NCBI GenBank assembly: GCA_011524845.1 | Contig: WTJL01000073.1 | Coordinates: forward strand, 2,074 to 17,483 | From: Flavobacteriales bacterium | GTDB taxonomy: Bacteria; Bacteroidota; Bacteroidia; Flavobacteriales_D; Sanyastnellaceae | Reading direction: 5' to 3' | DNA length: 15,410 bases | Shown: positions 1 to 7,000 of the stretch, one piece after another | Layout: each line of letters begins with the position of its first letter | How positions within the stretch are numbered: position 1 is the first letter of the stretch | Position numbers and translations under genes: made by a program | The notes under the pieces: model-generated | Databases searched by the model: none | What the model saw: only the letters and a program-made list of their open reading frames with translations | What the model was told of the DNA's origin: nothing

Positions 1-1145
1 TATTCGCTGTGGGCGTTCCCCACGTCGCCGTTGTTGGTGCTGATGATGGTGCGCAGGTCCGACTGTTGGAATGGAGCGTACTCAAACTGGTACGTGCCCG
101 GCCCCCATCCAAACACCGGCCGCTCCTGAAACATCGCCAACGCGCAGGACCACCGGTTCAGACGTTCGAGGTTGGAGTCGTCGCTCGACACGTTGGAAAT
201 GCTTTCCACGTGCTGGGCGAGGTTGTCGGAGGAGTCTTGTTTGTTGCGTTCGAGTTGGATGACCAAGGCGTCCCAACTGAAGGCCAACCCCACCATCACA
301 GCCAACCCCGCGGCGATCAAGGCCTTCAAGCGAACCCCAAGAAGCATGAGCGCCCAGAGCGCTCCCGCCGCGGCCAAACTGACCCACGCCGCGCGGGTGA
401 AGGAGAGCACGGTGCCCAAGAAGAGCCACGCGGCTCCGAGCGTCCAAAGCACCTTCGACAAGGTGGTTTGTTGGGCCCGCCAGGCCATGGCGATGACGGG
501 GGGAAGCATCAACGCCAGCACCGCTCCGTAGGACGTGTGGTCCTTGAAGAAGGGCTTCATGACCCAATGCCCGGCCCCTTTGCTGAAGCCGTAGCCCGAG
601 TGCCTGATCAGGGTGTACGCGACAACCACCGACAGCGGCACGAGAAGCAGGACCAGAAACCGCTGAGACGCCTTGGGGTCCGAAGCGAACCACGCAGACA
701 TCAAGACGTAAAACGACGCAATGAACCACGCTCGGGATACCCACGCTTTCAGCGACACGACGACGTGGCTGCTGGGAAGCACGGTCAGTCCCATCCACAC
801 AAAGCCCGCGACCACCACCCACGTGACGGGGTGTCGGAGGAAGTCGCGGTCAGGGGTTTGGCCTGAGAGCCAACGCGCCACAAAGACTGCGAGCAGGGCA
901 AAAAGCATGGGCTCGGTCGGCATGTACCATCCAATGGACGTCAGCCCAAACTCGCTCAGGTTGACCGAAAGGGGAACCAAAAACAAGACCGTCGACAGGT
1001 ACAGGTCCACCCGCGCAAATCCCCACCATGCAAGGAGCAAGGCCGGGGGCAGAGCCAACACGTAGGGCACGTCCATGGCCCAGCCCACGAGGGCGAGCAC
1101 GGTCATGGCAATGCCTGCCAACCAGCCGGCGCGAGCGGTGGTCAT
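1..1145 (-). CDS. O-antigen ligase-like polytopic membrane protein, C-terminus cut by window edge
   Basis: This frame is open from the ATG at 1145 to the left edge, so the C-terminus and stop codon are outside the window; 381 complete codons are visible. I translated it by hand. The product is very hydrophobic, with many membrane segments from residue 7 on, and carries the hallmark of the O-antigen ligase/polymerase (Wzy_C, WaaL-like) family: a conserved loop near the end containing RPVFGWGPGTYQFEY followed by GNAHSEY, where the histidine is the family's conserved functional residue. Such proteins join or polymerise lipid-linked glycans at the periplasmic face of the inner membrane. The start lies 7 bp after the stop of the Wzz-type gene, so the two are probably one operon. 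Whether it is a ligase (WaaL), a polymerase (Wzy) or a protein-glycan ligase cannot be decided from sequence. No Shine-Dalgarno sequence is visible. Confidence 0.85.
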   Translation of the reverse strand, partial: MTTARAGWLAGIAMTVLALVGWAMDVPYVLALPPALLLAWWGFARVDLYLSTVLFLVPLSVNLSEFGLTSIGWYMPTEPMLFALLAVFVARWLSGQTPDRDFLRHPVTWVVVAGFVWMGLTVLPSSHVVVSLKAWVSRAWFIASFYVLMSAWFASDPKASQRFLVLLLVPLSVVVAYTLIRHSGYGFSKGAGHWVMKPFFKDHTSYGAVLALMLPPVIAMAWRAQQTTLSKVLWTLGAAWLFLGTVLSFTRAAWVSLAAAGALWALMLLGVRLKALIAAGLAVMVGLAFSWDALVIQLERNKQDSSDNLAQHVESISNVSSDDSNLERLNRWSCALAMFQERPVFGWGPGTYQFEYAPFQQSDLRTIISTNNGDVGNAHSE

Positions 1146-1152
1146 GGGAGGG

Positions 1153-2154
1153 TCAGGATGCGGTTTGGGCGCGTTGCAGGGTGTCCCACGCGAGCATGGC
1201 CAAGAAGGCTGCAGCGACCGCCACCACGGACGTCATCACCACAATGAGCCAACGCACGGGCTTGGCTTTTTTGTCCGCGGCACTCGCGTAGTCCACGATG
1301 AACGACGACGACAATTGGGTCTCGGCGTCGACGCGCATCAACTCCACGCGCTTCTTCAACAGAGATTGCTGCTCGTAGGCCCCTTCGAGGAATGCAGACA
1401 AATTGTTGTAGCCATTCGCCAAGGCCCCGATGCGCTCCAAATCCGCTTGGATGGTGCGGGCGGCGCCGGGCTTGCCGGAGGCCAACGCCAATCCGTATTG
1501 AGCGGTCAGGCCTTCCACTTGCGCTTCAAAGTCGTAGATGCCCATGGCGTGCAGAGTGGCCAGGCTGTCCTCGGCTTCGGCGATCTGTCGGGAGGTGTTG
1601 GACAACGTCGTGACGGCGAGGTTGTAGGCTTCTCGCGCCCGTTCGTTTCGCATTTTGTTGGCGACGCTGTCCACCAAAAACGCCATGTCGTTGGCCATGT
1701 CTCGGGCGAGTTCAGGGTCGGTGTCCAGCACTTGAACCCGGATGGAGCCAAACCGCGTGAGGTTGGAGCTCACGTTGCTGTTGTACGTCAACGCCATGTC
1801 TGTCTTGGCGCCAGGCTCCGTCGGATCGATCTCGTAATGGGTGTAGAGGTCGTACTTCTCAATGATCCGGTTGCGGATGCGGTGAGAGTTGAGAATTTGA
1901 AGCAAGCGCTCGGCGTCTTCCGTTTCACCGTACGCGAGGAGGTCGTTCTTTTTGGTTTCCTCAAAGAACTGCTCTCCCAAACTGTGTTGCGAGGTGGCGA
2001 ACATCACCACAGTGCTTTCGTAGTACTCGTCGAGCATCAAGGACACACCTGATGCGGCCACTGCGGCCAAAAATCCCACCGCAACGAGGGTTTTCAGGTT
2101 GCGGTAGATGAACACCAGCAGATGCGTGGACTCCATGGGGTTGGAAGAAGACAT
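1153..2154 (-). CDS. Wzz-type polysaccharide chain-length determinant protein
   Basis: A 333-residue protein with the polysaccharide co-polymerase layout: one N-terminal membrane helix at about residues 21-41, a long charged, helix-rich periplasmic region, and a C-terminal membrane helix at about 302-323 preceded by the short proline motif AKPVRW. The family (Wzz/FepE/Etk N-terminal domain) sets the chain length of surface polysaccharides by forming oligomers around the polymerase; there is no fused kinase domain. I chose the ATG at 2154 (MSSSNPMES). The frame stays open far upstream, but that part lies antisense to the glycosyltransferase and looks nothing like Wzz. A second possible start is Met7 at 2136. 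The gene is followed after 7 bp by the O-antigen ligase-like gene, which fits a joint role. A -7-like sequence TACCTTCG (one mismatch to TAnnTTTG) lies at 2190-2183, leaving a leader of about 22-25 nt. Confidence 0.87.
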   Translation of the reverse strand: MSSSNPMESTHLLVFIYRNLKTLVAVGFLAAVAASGVSLMLDEYYESTVVMFATSQHSLGEQFFEETKKNDLLAYGETEDAERLLQILNSHRIRNRIIEKYDLYTHYEIDPTEPGAKTDMALTYNSNVSSNLTRFGSIRVQVLDTDPELARDMANDMAFLVDSVANKMRNERAREAYNLAVTTLSNTSRQIAEAEDSLATLHAMGIYDFEAQVEGLTAQYGLALASGKPGAARTIQADLERIGALANGYNNLSAFLEGAYEQQSLLKKRVELMRVDAETQLSSSFIVDYASAADKKAKPVRWLIVVMTSVVAVAAAFLAMLAWDTLQRAQTAS

Positions 2155-2182
2155 GTTGTGTGGGTTGAATCGTGATTCGGCG

Positions 2183-2212
2183 CGAAGGTAATGGGCGCTG
2201 GCGGTACCTTTG
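2183..2212. promoter_or_regulatory. Divergent promoter region between Wzz and glycosyltransferase genes
   Basis: The 63 bp between the two divergent starts contain a perfect Bacteroidetes -7 element on the plus strand, TACCTTTG at 2205-2212, ending only 5 bp before the glycosyltransferase ATG at 2218. On the minus strand TACCTTCG at 2190-2183, one base off the consensus, points to the Wzz gene. No clear -33 TTG was found at the usual 17-23 bp spacing for either. The plus-strand element implies an mRNA with almost no leader. This is pattern recognition, not measured transcription. Confidence 0.5.
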
Positions 2213-2217
2213 AGCGA

Positions 2218-3348
2218 ATGGCGCGCATAGCCTTGAACGGACGGTTGTTGGTGCCGGGGAAGCTGGAGGGCATTGGCCGGTTCACCTTGAACTCGCTGAA
2301 GCACTTGGTGGCGCTTCGCCCGGACGATGCGTTTTTGCTCGTGGTGGATCGGCCAGAGGATGAGATGTTTCGTTTGGGCCCCAACGTCGAAGTGGTGCGC
2401 ATTCGTATTCCGGCCCGCAGACCATGGTTGATTCGGTGGTGGTTGGGTCGGCCGATGCGGCGGGTGCTTCAACAGTGGAAGGCAGAGGCGTTTGTGTCGC
2501 TCGAAGGTCCCCTGGCTTCCGGGATGCCGGACGGATTTCCTCAGCTCAGCGTCATCCATGACTTGAATTTTGAGCACAGACCGGAAGACCTGCCCGCCCA
2601 GTGGTCTCGCTTTTACCGGACCGACTTTCCAAACTACGCCCGGCAAGCGACGTTGCTTGGTACGGTGTCGGAATACAGCCGCCAAGACTTGGCGTCGACG
2701 TACGGGTTGGATGCCCAAGACATTCGCGTGTTTCCCAACGCGGCCGACGCCTCCTTCGTTCCCACCACCGAGGACGGCCGCCTCCAGTCCCAGCGCGTGT
2801 TCGCTTCGGGGGCCCCGTACTTCGTGTACGTGGGGTCGTTGCATCCCCGCAAAAACATCGACGGTTTGTTGAAGGCGTTCCAGCACTACGTGGACGCGGG
2901 AGGTGGTTGGGATTTGGTCCTTGTGGGGGTGGCCATGTGGTCGGACGACTTGCCCTCCTTGCCGGAGGAGGTGCAGCGACGCGTGCACTTTGCGGGTCGC
3001 CTCAACCATGGCGATTTGGTGGCCGCGGTTGCCGGCGCCCAAGGTTTGGTGTTTGTTCCCTGGTTCGAAGGGTTTGGCATTCCCTTGGTGGAAGCGATGT
3101 CGTGCGGCGTTCCCGTGGTGGCGTCGAACGTCACGTCGCTGCCAGAGGTGTGTGGAGACGCCGCCTTCGCACTGGTCGATCCGGGCCAACCAGAAGACAT
3201 CTCCAAGGCCATGCTCGACCTGGAGGGCCATCCAGAAGCCGCATCCGAAGCCGCGGAACGAGGCTTGCGCCGCGCCCAAGATTTTTCATGGCGTGCGACG
3301 GGTCAAGCCCTGAGCGATGCGTTGAACGACATGATGTCTCGCCGATGA
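2218..3348 (+). CDS. Glycosyltransferase family 4 type (GT-B fold)
   Basis: A 376-residue GT-B glycosyltransferase. The C-terminal nucleotide-sugar domain is clear: YVGSLHPRKN near residue 204 opens it, and the EGFGIPLVE motif gives the conserved E-x7-E pair at Glu284 and Glu292, followed by CGVPVVAS and LPEVCGDAA, all typical of the GT1/GT4 group. The N-terminal acceptor domain has LEGIGRFT (a glycine loop near residue 16) and HDLNFEHRP. Such enzymes act at the cytoplasmic face of the inner membrane; donor and acceptor sugars cannot be read from the sequence. The start at 2218 (MARIALNGR) is preferred to an in-frame ATG at 2191 because homologues begin this way and a perfect -7 element ends at 2212. 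Its stop overlaps the start of rnhB (ATGA). With the divergent Wzz and ligase genes it suggests a surface polysaccharide locus. Confidence 0.9.
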   Translation: MARIALNGRLLVPGKLEGIGRFTLNSLKHLVALRPDDAFLLVVDRPEDEMFRLGPNVEVVRIRIPARRPWLIRWWLGRPMRRVLQQWKAEAFVSLEGPLASGMPDGFPQLSVIHDLNFEHRPEDLPAQWSRFYRTDFPNYARQATLLGTVSEYSRQDLASTYGLDAQDIRVFPNAADASFVPTTEDGRLQSQRVFASGAPYFVYVGSLHPRKNIDGLLKAFQHYVDAGGGWDLVLVGVAMWSDDLPSLPEEVQRRVHFAGRLNHGDLVAAVAGAQGLVFVPWFEGFGIPLVEAMSCGVPVVASNVTSLPEVCGDAAFALVDPGQPEDISKAMLDLEGHPEAASEAAERGLRRAQDFSWRATGQALSDALNDMMSRR

Positions 3349-3959
3349 GCCAGTCCTTGATGCCTGAAGTGGTCAAAGGCCGTGTGGAAGCGGGCTGCGA
3401 CGAAGCGGGACGAGGCTGCCTCGCTGGTCCTGTGGTGGCGGCTGCAGTGGTGCTTGACCCCAAGGTGGCCCGGAGCCTGCCGCTCAACGACAGCAAGCAG
3501 TTGACCGTCCGTCAGCGCGACGAGTTGCGCGCGCTCATTGAATCGAAAGCCGTGACTTGGTCGGTGGCTTTTGTGTCTCCGAGCGACATCGACAAGCTCA
3601 ACATTTTGCAGGCCTCGTTTGAGGCGATGCGCCGCGCCGTTCGCGGATTGGCGGGGATGCCGGACCATTTGCTCATCGACGGGAACCGGTTTGTGACCGC
3701 TCCAGACATGCCCCCTCATTCGTGCTTCGTGAAGGGTGACGCCAAGGTGGCGTCGATTGCGGCGGCCAGCATTTTGGCCAAAACCCACCGCGACGCTTAC
3801 ATGCTCGACGCGGCGAAGACCTATCCCGGATACGGCTGGGAAACCAACATGGGGTACCCGACGGTGGCCCATCGCAAAGCCTTGGTCGATTTGGGGCCGA
3901 CCCCCATCCACAGGTCGACGTTCGCGTGGGCGCCGCCAGCGCCTTCCCTGTTCGATTGA
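3345..3959 (+). CDS. rnhB: Ribonuclease HII
   Basis: A 204-residue protein matching RNase HII over its full length. It removes ribonucleotides from DNA and RNA from RNA:DNA hybrids, cutting 5' of the ribonucleotide with Mg2+ or Mn2+. The motifs are in order: GCDEAGRG with catalytic Asp19 and Glu20, LNDSKQL at 47-53, ILQASFEAM at 87-95, LLIDGN with Asp112, KGDAKVASIAAASILAK with Asp132, then THRD and YPGYGW. These four acids correspond to Asp16, Glu17, Asp108 and Asp126 of the E. coli enzyme. The length is normal for the family. The ATG at 3345 overlaps the stop of the glycosyltransferase gene (ATGA), so translation is probably coupled; Met6 at 3360 is a less likely alternative. The gene has no functional link to the glycan genes and probably just shares their transcript. 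Confidence 0.95.
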   Translation: MSQSLMPEVVKGRVEAGCDEAGRGCLAGPVVAAAVVLDPKVARSLPLNDSKQLTVRQRDELRALIESKAVTWSVAFVSPSDIDKLNILQASFEAMRRAVRGLAGMPDHLLIDGNRFVTAPDMPPHSCFVKGDAKVASIAAASILAKTHRDAYMLDAAKTYPGYGWETNMGYPTVAHRKALVDLGPTPIHRSTFAWAPPAPSLFD

Positions 3960-4090
3960 CGATGTCAAACGCGCTGATTGCCAGCGTGGAGGAGGGCATT
4001 GTGAAGGTTGTGTGAACTCTTCGTTCAAATGCCGTATTTCGTCTTGGAATGCGTAGATTTACTCGTCCAAAACCTTTAATTCCCAAACCA

Positions 4091-7000
4091 ATGCGTTTTT
4101 CAACTTGGCTCGCCGCTGTGCTTCTCTTTGCAAGTGCCGGCTCTGCGTTCGCCCAATGTGAGAATCTCTTTTTCTCTGAAGCGGCTGAAGGCTCTTCCAA
4201 CAACAAGTACCTCGAAATTTACAATCCCACTGCAGCAGCTGTGGATTTGACGGGATACGCTTTCCCCAGTGTGTCCAACGCTCCAGACAACGGCGTGGGC
4301 AACTACGACTTCTGGAACACGTTCCCCGCAGGTGCCTCGGTGGCGCCAGGTGACGTGTACATCATTGCCCATCCTTCTGCAGACCCCACCATCTTGGCGC
4401 AAGCAGACCACACCTTCACCTTCCTCTCCAACGGAGACGATGGCTTCATGTTGGTGCAAGGAGACGAAACGTCCTTTGTCCAAATCGACGCGGTGGGCGA
4501 CTGGAACGGCGACCCAGGATCAGGTTGGGAAGTGGCAGGTGTTGCCAACGGCACCCAAAACCACACCATCGTCCGCAAGTCATCCGTGCAGTCTGGCAAC
4601 GCGGGCGATTGGGTGACCAGCGCCGGCACCAACGCCGACGACAGCGAATGGATTGTGCTCCCCTCCGACGATTGGACGAGCTTGGGTGCGCACACCTTTG
4701 ACGGTTGCGGCGCTCCTGTGCTCGGATGCACCAACCCCAACGCCACCAACTACAACGCCGACGCCACGCAAGACGACGGCAGCTGTCTTTTCGACAACGC
4801 CTGCAACGTGGACGGCGTGGTGGTGGAAGCCAGCAGCTTCCAATACGTGCCCAGCGCACTCAGCGTTCAGCCAGGCCAAACCGTGGTGTGGGTGAACCTC
4901 GGTGGGACCCACGACGTGAACGGTGACCTCGACTCCCAAACGGGCATGTCGTTTGGCAACCCAGAAGCCTTCTACATCGCACCGGTCACGGGCGACGCTT
5001 CAGGTGTGTGCATCGGGTCCTTCACGTTCAACACCCCAGGGGTGTACACGTACGATTGCTCCATTGGGTCGCACGCGGCCCTCGGCATGGTGGCCACGGT
5101 CACCGTGGGAACAGGGGGGTGCACCAACGCAGCTGCGCCCAACTACAACCCTGCAGCCGACTACGACGACGGGTCTTGCATCGAAGTCAACTTGACAACG
5201 ATTGCGGACATTCAACTCGGACAGGAAACGGGCATCTTCACCGATTCTGTGGTGGTGACGCGCGGCATCGTGACCGGTGTGTACGGCTCCAACGTGAGCA
5301 TCCAAGACGGTCAAGGCGCCTACAGCGGCTTGTGGTTGTTCTCTCCAGACGTGCCTGTTCAGTTGGGCGACGAAGTGGAGGTGACGGGTGCCGTGTCTGA
5401 GTACTTCGACAAGACTCAAATCTCTACGCCTGCGACCGTCATCCTCAGCCAAGGCAATGCCTTGCCCGCCGCGGAAGTGCTGGCCACCCTTGATGCAGGA
5501 GCGGAGCCATGGGAAGGCGTGCTCGTGCAGGTCACGGGTGCTGTGACCAACCCGTCTCTCGGTTTTGGCGAGTGGGCGTTGTCTGACGGCTCGGGTGACT
5601 TGGCCGTTGACGATGCAGGTTTTGACGCCATTGGTGCAGGTCTTGTGGGACTGGGCAACCAGTTGCAGGTGACCGGTGCACTTGATTTCTCTTTCTCAGC
5701 CTTCAAGCTTCAGCCACGCGACGTGGCAGACGTGTTGTTGTACGGTTGCACCAACGCAGGCGCAGCGAACTACAACGCCCTCGCCACCATCGACGACGGC
5801 AGCTGCATCATCGAAGGCGGTGAATGCGGGCTGTTCATTTCTGAATACGCAGAGGGATCATCCAACAACAAGTACTTGGAGCTCTACAACCCCACGGGTT
5901 CACCCATCTTCTTGGACGAGTACACCTTCGGCAACTGCAGCAACGGTTGCGACGACCTGATGATGTCCAACAGCATCACGGACAACGTTGATTTTTGGAC
6001 GTTCAACTTCCCTGCGGGCTCTCAAGTCGCGCCGGGTGGAACGTTCATCGTGGCTCACCCCACGGCCGATCCGATCATCCTTGCGGTGGCCGACATGACG
6101 TACACCTACTTGAGCAACGGTGACGACGCTTACGTGCTCGCCAACATTGCCGGTGGAGACACCACGGTGGTGGACATCATTGGCGACTTGGGTGCAGACC
6201 CCGGTTCAGGATTCGCAGTGGCCGGTGTGCTCAACGCCACCCAAAACAACACCCTCGTGCGGAAGCCTGAGGTGTCCACAGGCAATGGCGGCGATTGGGC
6301 GGCCAGCGCAGGCACCAACGAAATCGACACCGAGTGGATCATCAACCCTTCGGACGACTGGACCAACCTCGGCATTCACACCTTCAATGGGGCATGTGCG
6401 GTCGACAACACCGGTTGCACGGACCCAGGCGCGGTCAACTACGACCCCACCGCCACGGAGGACGACGGGTCGTGCATCTTCATCCCCAACCTGACCGTTC
6501 AGGAAATTCAGGGTTCTGCATTCAGCGGCACCGTGGTGACGTCGGGTGTGGTGACGGCAGTGTACCCCAACAACGGTGCCCTTGCAGGCCAGCCTTCGTT
6601 TGTCATTCAGAACGGCACAGGAGCCAATTCCGCCATTTGGGTCATTGGCTCGGGTGTGGCTGTGGGAGACCAAGTCGAAGTGGCAGGCAACGTCAGCGAG
6701 GTCTACGGCTTGCGTCAAATCTTGTCTGCAGTTCCGACCATCCAGTCCTCTGGCAACGCTTTGCCTGCGGCTGAAATGTTGATGCCTTCAGCCATCAACG
6801 ACGAGCAGTGGGAGTGCGTGTTGGTGGAAATGACTGGAACGGCTTCTGGCATCACCGCCGCGTTTGGCGAGTGGAACTTGAGCGACGGCACGGGTCAGGG
6901 CATGGTGGCCTCCTTGGGCTACAACGCGGTCAACGACAGCGTGGACGTGGCTGGCGTCATGACCCCGCTTGTGGAACTCGGACTGAACTACCGTGTGACC

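Noticed and set aside
1075..2052. Long plus-strand open frame antisense to wzz; similar long antisense frames at 9-866, 8377-9381, 12962-13900 and 14002-14985
   Set aside because: These frames mirror strong genes in a GC-rich genome with biased third positions. They have no recognisable domains or signal sequences and are rich in Arg, His and Gln.
2155..3279. Minus-strand upstream extension of the Wzz reading frame (over 370 extra codons)
   Set aside because: It lies antisense to the glycosyltransferase gene, is rich in His, Arg and Gln without any domain, and the true N-terminus with its membrane helix begins at 2154.
3970..3988. Hairpin CGCTG-ATTGC-CAGCG downstream of rnhB
   Set aside because: The stem is only 5-7 bp and is followed by a purine-rich stretch, not a T run, so it is not a convincing terminator.
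3962..4015. A 17-codon frame MSNALIASVEEGIVKVV just after rnhB, reminiscent of the N-terminus of enoyl-CoA hydratases
   Set aside because: It stops at once, and continuing past the stop gives no hydratase sequence (no NRP motif). It could be a relic, but 17 residues are too few to claim one.
4054..4061. TAGATTTA upstream of the mosaic protein gene as a -7 element
   Set aside because: It lacks the final G of TAnnTTTG and has no TTG at a suitable distance; other equally poor candidates lie nearby.
4154..4165. Cysteine right after the signal peptide of the mosaic protein (AFAQC) as a lipobox
   Set aside because: The residue before Cys is Gln, not Gly, Ala or Ser, so it does not fit a lipobox; AFAQ is a common signal peptidase I site in this phylum.
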